A DNA stretch of 64,000 nt, from positions 12,007,683 to 12,071,682 of the forward strand of contig JAPTYO010000015.1 in NCBI GenBank assembly GCA_036873135.1, in the 5' to 3' direction. The notes below the pieces were generated by a model. That model ran no database searches. It was not told the origin of the DNA and was given only the letters and a program-made list of their open reading frames with translations. The stretch comes from Clarkia xantiana subsp. parviflora (lineage: Eukaryota; Streptophyta; Magnoliopsida; Myrtales; Onagraceae). This document shows, in pieces, positions 21,198 to 33,900 of this stretch; the stretch's first letter is position 1, and the number at the start of each line of letters is the position of its first letter. Position numbers and translations under genes: made by a program.

Positions 21198-22261
21198 AAC
21201 TCATCCCATATCATTTTCATTTCTCAAAGTAGTCAGCAATAGGTATATTTCCTTTCTTAGGATAATACAATTCTTGACTAAGCTGAAAGATCCTAACTCC
21301 ATCAATCTTGTTGAATTTCTCAGGTAAATCTTTCCAAATAGCTAAAGCTCAAGGATTATAGACCAAGTTGTGTACCAAATTCTTAGCAACAGACCTAGTT
21401 AACCAGCCTTTGATAATCACATTGCATCTATCCCATCGAAATCTCAAATTCTCAGGAACTGAGTATCTCAAACAGGTACCATCCACAAAAGAGAGTTTAT
21501 TTTTCGACAATAGTGCATCAGACATTGAACGTACCCATATCTGATAGTTGTTACATCCAGTGAGTTGAACGTCAATCTGCAATGATCCCGGACCATTAGT
21601 TGGATGAAAATACAATCGATCGTCAATTCTGTGTTCAAGTGATGGTTCTCGCTGCGGAAATCCTCCAATCGGCTGAGAATTGACGAATTCAGAGGATTAA
21701 TTGGATTATTTCCTCCGATTGGCGTCGTCGGTACACCAGTATTAACTCCTCGTCCAAAGCCAACTCCTCTTCCAGTTGCATTAGCTCCAAGTCATGGCCA
21801 CTCTTCAGTCGGAGAACCATACATTTCCATATTGATCAAAGAAACTCAGGAATCAAGATGAATCAGAGATAGCAATCAAACCACAGTGACGGTACCGCCT
21901 TGCAAAAGCAAACTTCCCCGTCAAACCTGTGATTCAAATCGCTGAAGAACAAGAAACTTAAAACGAAGCTCGATCTTGAGCAATTGCCGAAAATCGCCGA
22001 AAAAGTTTGTTATGGTGAAGATCTTACTCAGCTCTGATACCATAATAACTTGTGTAATAGAAAATACTTCATTGAATCGATCAAAAAAGGTGTACAGAAA
22101 TGTAGATTCCATTTATAGTATGAGCTGTAACAGAACTAACAACCTAAGTATATGAATATTACAGATAAAGTCCTCAAACTATTATAGAGTATAATAGTGA
22201 CCCTAATGCTTCTTCAGAAATAAACAAATCGAACTCGTAAAAGCAAAACATATACAACGCA
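21198..22261 (-). mobile_element. Truncated minus-strand copia (copy B)
   Basis: Duplicate of the element at 15125-16192. LTR 22043-22261, exact PBS complement GCTCTGATACCA (22031-22042), gag ORF 21615-21349 (LHPTNGPGS may read FHPTNGPGS here; NNYQIWVRSMSDALLSKNKL is intact). The left end is cut by the plus-strand copia LTR. It lies about 330 bp upstream of the CHX start codon. Confidence 0.85.
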
Positions 22262-22593
22262 GCTAACCTCTTCTTAACCATATGTTTTATTTTAGATACT
22301 ATAATGTGTCTAATTTAGATTGAAAGTTAGGAATTAGATGTCTAACTTTATTCTTAACAATATTAAATTATTCACCACTGTCTTCCCTTTTCCAGCTCTT
22401 CCTACCAATAACTAACCACCGTGTCAAAGAAATACAGGTATGATACCTAACTAACAGAAGTTCGAACAATTTTGTTTAAAAACATGCATAATAAAATATT
22501 TCTATTTTCAATTCCTTAAACAATTTACTAAATAGTTTTCAGTTTGTGTATGAATACTCGATCCAGTTTTGATATTCAAACTTGATTACGAAA

Positions 22594-25500
22594 ATGAATA
22601 GGGATTCTTTATATCCATCGGTGATGACGAATTCGATGTTGTACGATACGTGGAATGGAACTCAGAATGGTATGATATGTATGTCCCTGGAAAACCAACC
22701 AAAAGGCGGGTGGCTCTTTTCCAATGAGCACCATCTTTTGCATGGAAGCTTGCAGGTCCTAATGGGGCAAGTCATCTTATTGAACATCATTTATATTAGT
22801 GTCTACTATGCCTTGAAGCCTTTCAAGCAAACGAAATTCGTCTCTAGTGTCCTGGTATGTATTTACTATATAAGTCTACCTAAATTTATATATAAGGAAA
22901 AGCCTTAAAATGGCGCTACTTTGCAAAAAACCCTAGTTTTTAATACCAAAATGTTTTACACGGTACAACATGTTGACAAATGATGATGATTGGTACTTCC
23001 ATTAATATTCTAGCAAAAAATATCGTTAATTTTTAAGTTTACAAAGAAACAAAAACAAAAAATCTAATCGTCACAATTAAACTCTAATAACTTATAAACC
23101 AGGACCCTGTATTTGGGTTTCAATCAAGGCAGATCGAAGTGTATGTAACATTAGAATAAGATATAATGACTTCATTTTGACATATGAAAAAAGTATTCAG
23201 TTAATTTTTATGTTTATAAATTATGTGAAGTCAATTTTGGATAGATAATTGACGAAATACTATATCCTATCATTTTGCAATATGCTAGAACCTTCACCAT
23301 CGATTTTTTTTTTTAATTTTTTTTCATCACTGAATGATAAAATATTGTGCATCATTTTTATATATTTTCTTTGTTTCATTAATGGTGGTGGACTAACACA
23401 CAAATATTCCTTAAATGGATTGTTATTTTAGGCTGGCATTATAATGAGGATTATAAAGGGTAACAGGCCAGAGATGAAGAATCTTTTCCCTGTGGAAGGG
23501 CAAATTCTAACGAGAACTCTAGGGTTTATTAGCATGACATTTTTCATCTTTCTCACGGCGGTGAAAATGGACGTAACATTGATTCGACGAACGGCAAAGA
23601 AATCCATCATCGTGGGCCTAGTCTCTTTTGTGTTGCCCTTTGCGTGCGTCCTTCTCCTTATATTGACTTCAAAAGAGTTTAATAATAATAATAATAAACT
23701 ATTCCCCTATCTTTTTGATGCTGGCCTTTCGCTAACCCGTTTAACAAGCACTGCGTATGCATTCGACGAGATGAACCTTTTAACCTCGAATTTGGCACAA
23801 CTTGTGGTGTCATCGACAATAGTGGATGAGCTCTTCAGTTGGCTTGCCCTGTTAACCGGGACATTATATCGAGGAGGTCAAGTTTGTATTACATTTTTTG
23901 GGATAGTTGCAATGGTGTTGTTCACAACCTTTATAATAAGGCCTAATCTGGTATTAATCGTTAAGAAAACACCTCAGGGGAAGCCGGTGAAGCGAATATT
24001 CATACTCGGAGTTATTGTTTTGGCTCTTGTCATGTCATTAATGACGGACATGATCGGTGCAACTCATATGGGAGCTTTTATTTTGGGAATTGCGGTCCCT
24101 GAGGGTCCACCGTTGGGTTCAGATATTGTGAGGACGGCCGAGCTGTTTGTTATGAATTTTATGATGCCATTTTTCTATATCATAGTTGGTTATAAAGTGA
24201 ACCTCAACACAATTATCAACTTTGCAAAGGAAGCTCAAGATTTGAGGATATTTATAATGTCGGTAATGTTGGCCTTCATTACTAAATTTATTGGGGGTGT
24301 CCTTGGTGCCTTGGCTTCCAAGTTAAGCAGTGAGCATGCTCTGTTGGTTGGCCTCATGGTCAACCTCAAAGGCCCCATGGATCTTTACCTCTTCTATCGT
24401 TGGGGTAAGAGAGGGGTAAGTAACTTATTGTTTCTCTTTCTAATTAGACAGCTACTTAATGAATAGTATGAATATATGTTACAACATGTTTGCAGGAAAT
24501 AAATGAAGAAAGATACACAATATTGGTGTTGTCACATGTCATCTTAACAGCAATTGTCACTGCCTATATAGACAGACTATATAATTTGTACGAGAAAAAA
24601 ATGCCGCCGGGTTACAATTCAATGCGACAACTGCAAACAAATCCAAGCATGGGAGAGATGCGAATAGTGTGTTGTGTTCATCACTCCCAAGATACCACTA
24701 TATTCCTGCCCTTCCTCAAGGCCTCAAACCCAACATTAAATAGCCCGACAGCTGCCTACGTGGCTCACCTCAATAGCCTCGATGGCCGGGCAATCCCGGT
24801 GATTTCCCGCGACGACCGAAAAATAAGACGGGTTAGTTCTAACCTATTGGACCAGATCGCATATGAGTTTGAGAAATTCGCGGCGAGCTCAAATGGGTTA
24901 GTCACCACCAAGATTTACTCCATGATTGCACCTTACAAAAGCATTCACCATAATATTGTCAGCCTAGCCCAAGAAGAGAACATCGCTTTAATTGTATCGC
25001 CTTTCCATACAAACTACGCCGCCTTAGAAACCAACGAGGTCGGCGGGGTTCGTATGTTTAACAAAAATTTACTTAATGTTTCCCCTTGCACGCTCGGTCT
25101 CCTAGTCGACAAAGGCATGTCCACTAATTCTAACAACGCCTTCTGTTTTAGTATCGGTGTTTTATTCCTTGGAGGGGCTGATGATCGTGAAGCCGTGACG
25201 TTCGCTACACGGATGTTAGGGAATCAGTCAGTGAGTGTAAAATTGGTGAGGCTACAACTTAGTAACTACTATAACAGCCACCGAAATGACATTGAAGCGA
25301 AGATTGACAAAAAGGTGATCCATGACTTTATATTAAAGACTAAAATGATGCAGCATGGTGAATACTATGAGATTAAGGTAGAGACTATTGAGGAGTTACT
25401 GGATGGTATTCGAGCTTTAGGATCGGCGCATAACCTGATATTGGTAGGGCGACAAAGGCATGTGGCTATATCTATTATTGATGAGGCCTTGATGGAATGG

Positions 25501-25629
25501 AGTGAACATCGTGAACTGGGAGCTGTTGGTGATTTTATTGCATCCGCCGATTTTTATGGAGGCAAAACTTCGGTATTGGTAATGCAACGCTATAATATTC
25601 TCATTAATAATGAACACGGGATTTTATAG
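22594..25629 (+). CDS. CHX: Cation/H+ exchanger, CHX family (copy B), 3 exons
   Basis: Exons 22594-22854, 23432-24415 and 24496-25629, both introns phase 0 with GTATGT...TTTTAG and GTAAGT...TTGCAG, give 792 residues, a normal CHX length. Start: the ATG at 22594 follows a non-ATG upstream extension. Residues about 40-440 form the Na_H_Exchanger membrane domain with about a dozen hydrophobic segments (LTAVKMD, LVVSSTIVDELFSW, MTDMIGATHMGAFILG, FYIIVGYKVNLN, LVGLMVNLKGPMDLYL). Residues about 460-780 are the soluble C-terminal domain (MRIVCCVHHSQDTTIFLPFL, LIVSPFHTNY, VLFLGGADDREAV, LILVGRQRH). The family exchanges K+ or Na+ for H+ in endomembranes or the plasma membrane, and many Arabidopsis members are pollen-expressed. 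The usual acidic pair of the core (ND or DD) reads D219-E220. Which CHX subgroup it belongs to is uncertain. Confidence 0.9.
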
Positions 25630-26275
25630 CTTCCACCATTCCTCCCTAGCTAAATCAGAGGTGAAAAATATTCATGGATAATATTTACAGCTGGTGGGTA
25701 TATATTATTCTAGGCTCGAAAACGATAACTTCTTTCACAATCACAAAGAGGCTTATATCATATGGACTCAAACTCATACGTCCACACCCTTTGCTTAGGG
25801 TTATGCAAAATGGGAATCTACTCTGCATCTTACAACTCGTCGGCACCTCTTTTAAAATTAATTTCCCTTCATTTTCTTTTTGGTCGTAGTGATTTGTATC
25901 TTAGTTAACGAAATACATTCAGTCTGAATTTCAGTTTTGGGAATAATAATTGAACTTGATACTTTTTTTTTTGTTAATTTTACTCCAATAATTACCAAAA
26001 CTCTGATACATTCAGTTGAAATCAATCATTTTCTGACTATTCAATAAACAAATAAAATTTGGCAAACAAAAAAAAGAAAAGAAATAATTTCAGTTTTTTC
26101 GTTCACGATTGAATCCAACAAGCAACCAACCATGCTGTTTGATCAAGCCTAATAAGCTTCAGTTAGGATATTTTATAAAAAAATTAATAACTTGATGAAT
26201 TTGGTGAAAAATTGATGAAGAACCCATGTATTATACATAATAATATTGTGCATTGCTTGAATAAATAATATATAT
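25630..26275 (+). other. CHX-B 3' flank
   Basis: No second gene. It is shared with 48680-49175 and beyond, except for small indels. It probably contains the 3' UTR. A short open frame at 25674-25889 is partly conserved in copy C but frame-shifted there, so it is not a gene. Confidence 0.6.
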
Positions 26276-26284
26276 AAAAATTAC

Positions 26285-27817
26285 GGGTTTGCCTAGAATG
26301 ATTTGAAAGTATTGATGCTTTTAATATGGGTCCCACATAGTAAGAGAGAGACAGAAACAAACTAAAATATAATAAAAAATAGTTATTAAAAAGTGAAATC
26401 TAACATATAATGGACTGTATTTATAGTCTAATTTATAGCCGTGCGATCCAATTCAATCGAGATCTGAATTGTTGTTATGAATTTAACTTTTTCAACCTGA
26501 AATGTTTACTTATTCAGAATAGCCCATTTTTCTTTTCTCGTGTTCTTCTCTCCTAATTTAATTCATCATTCTACTTTTTATTTTTATTATTTTTAGTCTA
26601 TTATAATATATTATTATTATCCCAATAATAAGATACAGGTAACTTATTTATATTTTTTAAGTTCATCTTTTAAACAAGTTGTTAGTATCTTTTTGTTGTA
26701 TGTAATAATGACTAAAATATTATTTGTTAAGTACATGTCGTTTCTAATCTTAATCCATATGATATTTATTTGACAAATTCAAACCATTTCGGTGCGACAT
26801 TCAGCAACTTTAATTAGTTATTTGGCAAGTAATGATATTTACGGGTTGAAATTTAGTTGTAAGTAGCTTCTAATATACTATATCATTTGTATCCTGGTAG
26901 GAAATTCTATTAGCAACTTAAAATTCAAATCATCATATTTGAGTGAACAAAGTTGGAGAGCATATAAATACATAGTTTTGACAATTAGTTCATCTTAGTA
27001 TAATACCATGTACAATTTTTATTTTTATTTTTGCATATCATGCTTAATTTTTATTTTTCCAGTTTTATTGCATATTTTTCACTTCATATTCAGTTTTTGA
27101 GTTTTTATGTGTAGCTCAACTTCTGATTCAACAATTGAGATGTAATTGTAAATTCAACAATTAAGATGTAATGATTTGGTATTTTGAATATAGTTGGAGA
27201 ATTATTTTCAATCTAGTTAAAGAATTTTGAAATTCATATATACTTTATATTATTATGAATTACAATTTTTTATACTTCCGGACGACGAAAACTATAAATG
27301 TATTATTGTTGGTGAGATTTTTTTTATGGATGACTTAAGCTTTTTTTTTTTCCCGGAATGTGGGTAACGATTTGTATTCTACTAATTTTTTTCCTTTAAA
27401 ATAAAATAAATACTATATATAAAAAAATTGTCAGTGTTTAAGTTTTTATACACAATTAAAAGAAAAATATATAGTTTGGTAAAAAAAATCAAAATATATA
27501 GATTTTATAGGAAGTTATTGAGTTGAATATATAAATATATCTAAGATATAAATTTATATATTCAATAATTTTCTATAAAATCTATATAGATATTATTATA
27601 TTAAATTATAATAATAAATAAATAAAGTATGAGAGAAGTTAAGACATGTTGTATATTAATATTTTGGGCTGAAAATTTAGATTTCAAAACGGTAGCACTC
27701 GATTTAATTAAATTAACTAATTGAATAACTATAAATTGGACTGCAAATCTAGTTGACATATTTTAGCCTTCCCCATTTATAAAGCATGGGTGCTTTGAAA
27801 TGATGGTAGCAAGTCCC
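26285..27817. mobile_element. Non-autonomous MULE-type element, 1533 bp
   Basis: Flanked by a perfect 9-bp duplication AAAAATTAC (26276-26284 and 27818-27826). The ends are imperfect inverted repeats of about 45 bp: GGGTTTGCCTAGAATGATTT on the left against the complement of ...AAATGATGGTAGCAAGTCCC on the right. Copy C has the uninterrupted target (AAAAATTAC at 50235-50243), proving insertion after the duplication or precise loss there. The interior is AT-rich and non-coding. Confidence 0.88.
27493..27590. repeat. Long imperfect inverted repeat (hairpin)
   Basis: Two arms of about 45 bp (ATATAGATTTTATAG..TTATTGA.. and its complement) around a short AT loop, inside the MULE-type element. It could be a nested MITE or a source of small hairpin RNA. 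No clear target duplication seen. Confidence 0.6.
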
Positions 27818-27826
27818 AAAAATTAC

Positions 27827-28154
27827 CTCAATATTTAAAGGTGTTAAAAATAATAAATGGAAAGATTAATATAAAATAAATATGTACAAATCTTAATGGC
27901 AAATAACTTTTGTATTATCTATTATCCCTAATATGCCCCTGTAAAAAGGACGTATTTCTATTCACATCATATATCAACGCATATGAAATACTTCATCTTA
28001 AATACTATACTAATATATTGCTTCCTATTCATGGCTCATATGTGTCATGTTTCTAACTGCAAATATATGTAGACTATTTAAGATGTGAAAGCTTCATAGC
28101 ACAACCTCAGGCAGAACCTCTTTGGCACATTCCATGTATTCATAGTATTCTAAA
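27827..28154 (+). other. Shared downstream flank of CHX-B
   Basis: Matches 50244-50570. No gene. It ends with TATTCTAAA, the left target duplication of the next MITE. Confidence 0.6.
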
Positions 28155-28733
28155 GAACCTAAATTTTTTCCCAATTATGACCCGATTGTTAGTTTGGTGT
28201 CTCAATTTTAAAATGTTGATATTTGGTGTCCTAATTTTTAATTTTGTTCCTATTTGGTTTTCCGTTAGATTTTGTTAATTTTAATAGATTGAGTTGAAAA
28301 AGACCATTTTGCCTTTTTTTAAGCCTCCGATTTCGGCCACCCCACCTTTGATTCAGGCCACGGCGGTGCAACTGGTTATGGCCGAGAAAGAGACAGAGAT
28401 GACGCAGAAGAAGAAGAAGCTGGTCCTGGAGAGAGAGAGAGAGAAAGAAGAAGAAGAAGAAGAGGAAGAGGAAGAGGAAGAGGAAGAGGAAAAAGGTGTG
28501 TGACCGGGCCGGAATCGGTGGTGGTGGCCGGAATTGGAGAGGGGTTATTTTAGAAATTTTAAAATTATTCACTCACATGCTGGTCACGTGACCACATTCC
28601 GTTCAATGTAACCCCAATAACAGACAGAGACACCAAATAGCAACATATATGAAAATTCAGACAGTCTTTGTAAACCTCAGACACCAAACTGACACATGGG
28701 TCAAAATTTGGACAGTTTTTAGGTTCTATTCCC
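28155..28733. mobile_element. MULE-type MITE, ~580 bp
   Basis: Right end ...AGGTTCTATTCCC followed by TATTGTAAA (28734-28742). Left side TATTCTAAA (28146-28154) then GAACCTAAATTTT. Copy C keeps the full left end GGGAATAGAACCTAAA, so 7 bases were lost here. The 9-bp duplication has one mismatch. Subterminal sequence (CTGTCCAAATTTTGACCC in complement, TTTGGTGTCT) is related to the MITE at 51603-52136. A GA-rich microsatellite (about 28425-28495) in the centre creates an open frame with a Glu run that is not a gene. Confidence 0.8.
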
Positions 28734-28742
28734 TATTGTAAA

Positions 28743-29096
28743 TCATATTCTCCACTGTATTTTTTTTCTCCGTCACACTATTGGAACTTATACAACTACA
28801 TTACATTTCCCTAATATTGTATGTAGTACACTATGTACACGCAATATTTGTATGTTGGCACTTGACATCAATATTTTTATTATACTCGTTGTTAGCAATG
28901 TTTTTTTCTCTCACAAAAAAAAAAAAGCAATTTGAAATTAACTAAAATATTAATATAGATAGAGTAGATAATAATTGACTAAGAAAATTCAATAACAATT
29001 TTATATTATCAATTTAAAATAGCTTCATAAGATGAAGCACACCTCAACTAAATTTTGGGTTAAATTTTAATTAATCGTCTACCTATTACTAAAAAT
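28743..29096. other. AT-rich stretch, nothing recognised
   Basis: No ORF, RNA gene or terminal repeat detected. Confidence 0.55.
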
Positions 29097-29310
29097 GGAT
29101 AAAGGTACTTTTTATACCACATTTGACCGAAAACCTCTTTTCATACCATATGTTTGTTTTGTACACTTTTGGTACCAACCGTTTCCAGTTTGTAACCTTT
29201 TAGTACATCCATTAAATTCTGTCTGTGTTAGCCGTTAGTTGGTCACATGATATGCACGTGACCTCTTTTTTTTTTTTTTAAACGAAAAATATACTTGAAT
29301 GGGCGGGAAG
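29097..29310. mobile_element. One-ended fragment related to the 4950-6198 element
   Basis: Shares the order of blocks of that element's terminal repeat: GGTACTTTTTATACCACAT, CATACCATATGTTTG, TTTTGGTACCAACCGTTTCC, TTAGTACATCCATTA, then a GTCACATG/CACGTGACC block, a T-run and AACGAAAAATATA. No opposite end found, so it is truncated or partially deleted. Confidence 0.55.
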
Positions 29311-29439
29311 GAAATACCCTTATTATAAGAAAAAGAATATCATATCAATATACAACGAAATTAGGATCGTATCTTAGGTTGTGATTGGATGAGTATGATG
29401 AATATAAGATGAAAAATTTTCGGAACCTGCAGGGAGAGT

Positions 29440-30091
29440 TGTTAGTCTAGTGGTCTTCCGGCTTCTGCCTAACTGTATGAGTCGTCTGGATGAATGACAC
29501 TGACCCATTATTTATAGGCGAAGTAAGGTTTGCTAAGTTAATAATAACAACTTTTTAAGTCCTCCCAACCACAAGACTTTAATTTTTAGTCCCAAAAAAT
29601 TAGAATATTACAAAAGATACCCTAATAAATATAAGTGACACGTGGACCACTTAATGGAGAGAATAAAGTCTTTTATATATCAGCTTGTGTCCCGTAATAT
29701 ATTCTTACATTCTCCCACTTGGTCTTATTACACATATATTTTATTTCTTATATATGTGTTCTAAATTGGCCAAAATAATATTTTGTAAATTGTGGAGACC
29801 TCCCACTAATTCTTGAAATATCACATATGAGCCATGGCGGTGATACCCATTACTATATGTCGAGTACTTTCCTTCCATGAGCAACGATACATAATAATCT
29901 AGAAATCAATACTTAATGGAAAAAAAAAACTTTATGAATGACTTGTAAAAGTCACTCCGGTCCAACCTTATATTCCGACGAACCCCTTTTTACTTTATAT
30001 ATGCATAGCTTGATGGGATAGTTCGTCATTATTCTCTGTACAAGTTAGGCATATGAGAGAAACATATCATAGATAAGCCTATATCCAAAGT
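29440..30091 (-). mobile_element. Copia-type LTR plus short interior, minus strand, truncated
   Basis: LTR 29440-29709 (TGTTAGTCTAG ... TATTCTTACA, 270 bp). It is followed by TTCTCCCACTTGG, the complement of a copia purine tract CCAAGTGGGAGAA. So this is the 3' LTR of a minus-strand element, and about 380 bp of interior follow before the gypsy LTR at 30092 interrupts it. No coding sequence. Confidence 0.65.
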
Positions 30092-30568
30092 TGTCGGACC
30101 TAAAATCTGACCTATGGTGAATTAACGTTTTGAAAAAAACGTGGATTTTTGAAAGAGTCGCCACTAGTTAATTAAAGGCTAACTAGAATCCTAAATTACC
30201 TAGGTAAATAAGGAATTAAAAACTAAGTATTAAATCGGTCTGCGATCAGAAATTCGAGTTTGGGGGTTCTATTACGAAAATAAAAACATGGGTTTTAATC
30301 TCCGCCCTTTTCGGTACTTAATTCACAAATTGTTACTACTATAATATATTGAACAATTTCTACACTAAGTAATTATTAATCATGAATTTGCATATTAAAT
30401 AAGACTATAATTCTATACCAAATTAAAATCTAAGGCCCTAAAAGTTATCTATCATTATTAAACTAATTAAACACCACTTGACATAATATTATTATATATA
30501 CAACTCATTGAGGAGTTAAGTCAATATATATATATATATATGCATACAGAGAGCAAACTTGTTCGTGA

Positions 30569-30998
30569 CGTAAGTTTTACAAACCCTAATTGCCAGGATC
30601 TTGATCATGCTTTATGAGGGAAAATATATAGAGAGGTATGACTTACCCGGTAATTGATTTCGATTCCTCTAATCTTCTTAGTCTGTCGATGTGCTTCTCT
30701 GTAGAACGGTTCTACTTCTCTCCCTTGTCCATCCTTCTGTCAGAGACCAGTTGATGGAGAACTGCTCTTTCTCTCTGTGTCAATTACTGGCAGGGAGAGA
30801 GGACCGTTTATAATATTAACCCTTTAATCTGGTACGTCCATCAAGTGACCAATTGAACGGTCTAGATTAAATACATTCCATAAAGACATATATTGATATA
30901 ATATAATATAATACATTACTCAATATATCTATATTCATTAATATTATCTGGCCACATAATTAGAATATATATTGGAACATTAAATATCTATTCTTACA
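30569..30998 (-). repeat. LARD 3' LTR (left)
   Basis: 430 bp, nearly identical to 36368-36797. The first base is C instead of T. Confidence 0.93.
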
Positions 30999-33900
30999 TT
31001 CTCCCACTTGGCCAGATAATCACATAAGTCTTACATCTTTATGGAATAACATAAGGCGCGCGTAAAATCTAATCTTTCCGTTCATCATAATCACTTACAT
31101 TCAATAATCTATAAATGCGGGTTATGGCAGTCATACACATATTTAAGCAGCATACTCCCTTCCATATACCACGACAGTTACATCTTATCAAATGTGAGCC
31201 TGTAAGTAATATTTATAAAAACATTAGGGTCCAAGTAAGGCTTTGCATAAGGTTTTCCCGTTATCATAAACATTTTGTGTACACAATCATAATTAACAAG
31301 AAAATATTGGAGTCAGAAACATATCATTGAGCTCAGAGTGTCAAACATCATCATCATCATCAACTTTACAACTAAGACCCATTATTTGCATGCTTCTTTA
31401 ATGTCATTAGTTGTAAACATTCATTTAAATACATCATTGTCAGCTTGGCCATTATGCTGACAGACACTCTTGTTTCTGAACTTTCTTCTTAACGACAATA
31501 AATTTTCATTCCATAAGTTTGCACCTTTTACTGCTTGTCGTTTTGGCGAAGAAATAACCGTGGCATTATTACGATAAATTTTCCAGCGACTTGGTAACGG
31601 TGTCGACAACCTCAAGCCCTGAAATAAGTCCCACAGTTCTTAATGCATGATAAACATGCTAAAGCCTTACTTTACATTATTGATAACGACAGATAATTAC
31701 CACTTTTCTGTAATATTGCTCCAATACATAAAAGGAACAATTAATTAAGAGTGCACTTTCAACTGTCAAGATATCCCTTAAATCTGAATCTACATGAACA
31801 TAAATGCATTCACATGTTCTTGTAGGTGCATTAGTACTTTATTTGCAGCATTCGAGAACTATACTCCCTCTTTAAGATCATTTCAATGTGAGCTTTCTAA
31901 GACAATCCAACTGTAACTGTGACTAGATTAAAATTTTAATTTAATCTTAGTCACATAAATTGTTTCTCACATTAACTTTCATCTTAACTTCAGAGAGTAC
32001 ATAATCATTTAAATATGAGCAAGATATAATCAATTATACAGGTAAAATATCTGCGTACTCCCACTAATCTTATTGTTCATACAACGGTAAAGTAACTTAA
32101 TAAACCATTCGTGGGAATATCAATTTTATCATATAAATTGATTTCTAAATGACCATTCATTAATTGAGAAATATAAACTTCGTAACATAATATATTGTGG
32201 GAATGAAACCAAAAAATATTTACTAATATCTGAATCCTACAAGTAAACCAACTTCCAGAATGACAAGTTTTCCTAATATTATTCTAAATGATTTAACTTT
32301 ATCAGATGATTATACTTTTCTTTCTTTATGAAGTATCATGTCTTTCGAACATTATCCCTTATGTTGAAATTTTCATTCAACTGATGGAACTATATTCCAA
32401 TCCATGTGAATAATGCATTCATACAGATAGACAATATCTATCATTTACCATAATATCCACAACTTATTATTCAGACACTCCCGCCAATTTCATTATTCTT
32501 AAGATTAACATAACTGGTTTCTACAATTTTCGGACTTCAGTTAAGAAAGTAAGTCATTATACCCTTTGGATCTTTTAATGTTACTCCAGAGTAAATATTT
32601 CATTCAAGAATCCATTCTTTAATGTGGATCATAAATATTTACTTTAACTTTATTAGACAACCTCAAACATAACGGTGTCTTAACCAAGCTCCCTTCCAAC
32701 GCACATATCAATAAAAGGTTGGAACTGCCTTTATGGGATCTCAGACTTAACTCATACATCCACAACTTAATGTCATTAATGGGTAAAGAAGATTTACTTG
32801 TCTAACTCTTAACTGTAACTTTCAAAGTCCGATTATATTTCCCACAATACTATTTTCATAAATGTATGACATGCTCTCTTAAGAAGGCTTATTAATGAAC
32901 TAAAAGTCATATCATACTTTTATACATTTCTCATGAAAGTCACCACACATAAAGACATTATAAGTTTTCACGTTTCTATCTAATTGCTTACTTTCCATCA
33001 AGAAAAAACACTCAGCAAATGGATATAGTCATACATGAATAACATTAATAAGGACTAACTAATTTTCTTCATTAACTCTTAATACGAAAAAAATAAACAT
33101 AAATTCATATGTTCAAGAAGATATATAAATTATCCCCCTATTCTTGACACTTATTAATTTTCCGCATAATAATCATGCAATAAGCGAGATATACAAAATA
33201 TTACATTTTATTTATGTATGAAAAACAATTGCACTAACCTTTTTCGTAGCGCTCCTTTATGCATGGTTGACATGTGACTTCCTTATCTTTCTTATTCTTC
33301 ATAAACGTACGAGCTAACTCAATATCACTCAATGAACACTTTGTAGTGCTCTCATAAATGTTGAGTTGTCTCTAGTCATCCTTAAGCTCTTTAATCTTGC
33401 TCCATAAATTAGCCAACTCAAACTTCTACAAACTCTACAACTCAAAACTTAATGGTTGCAAGTTTGTACATACGAGTGACTAATTACATAATTTGTACTT
33501 TCATCCACAAAACTTCATAATTTTCTCTCTGCAGTATTTGTGGAAGAAACCAAAATTATTCGTATAAACTTAAGATTTACTCTGTTATATTGTGTTTGTA
33601 CTTTATTATTTGACTTTCTACTTAAGTTGTGTACCCGTAAGGATACTCTTTAATTGTGTTGTCAGGACCTAGTAACTTCAGAGGAACCTGACTTTCACGG
33701 TTTAGAAAGTCAAACCTATTAAACACAATAACAGAACATACATGTGAATTAACTATAATAGCTGCAAATTACATACTTGCTCGTTCATAAAATAAGCTTA
33801 TACAGAATCAGCTGATCATTCAGAGTATATCATAGTCGACCTTTGGGCAACAACTATAATATACTATCATTAGGTAAATGCTAGTTAGGAAATAAGTTAT

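Larger units (their letters stand above)
18718..28207 (+). repeat. Segmental duplicate B
   Basis: The left part (18718-23081) pairs with 12385-17014. The right part (21481-28207) pairs with 44392-50635, apart from two transposons present in only one copy each. It holds the complete CHX gene B. Confidence 0.9.

Noticed and set aside
25674..25889. Small ORF after CHX-B
   Set aside because: Its frame is not kept in copy C (different start and indels), so it is not under coding constraint.
28294..28503. Glu-rich protein (E-run) near 28450
   Set aside because: A GA-rich microsatellite in the centre of a MITE; the frame ends within the MITE.
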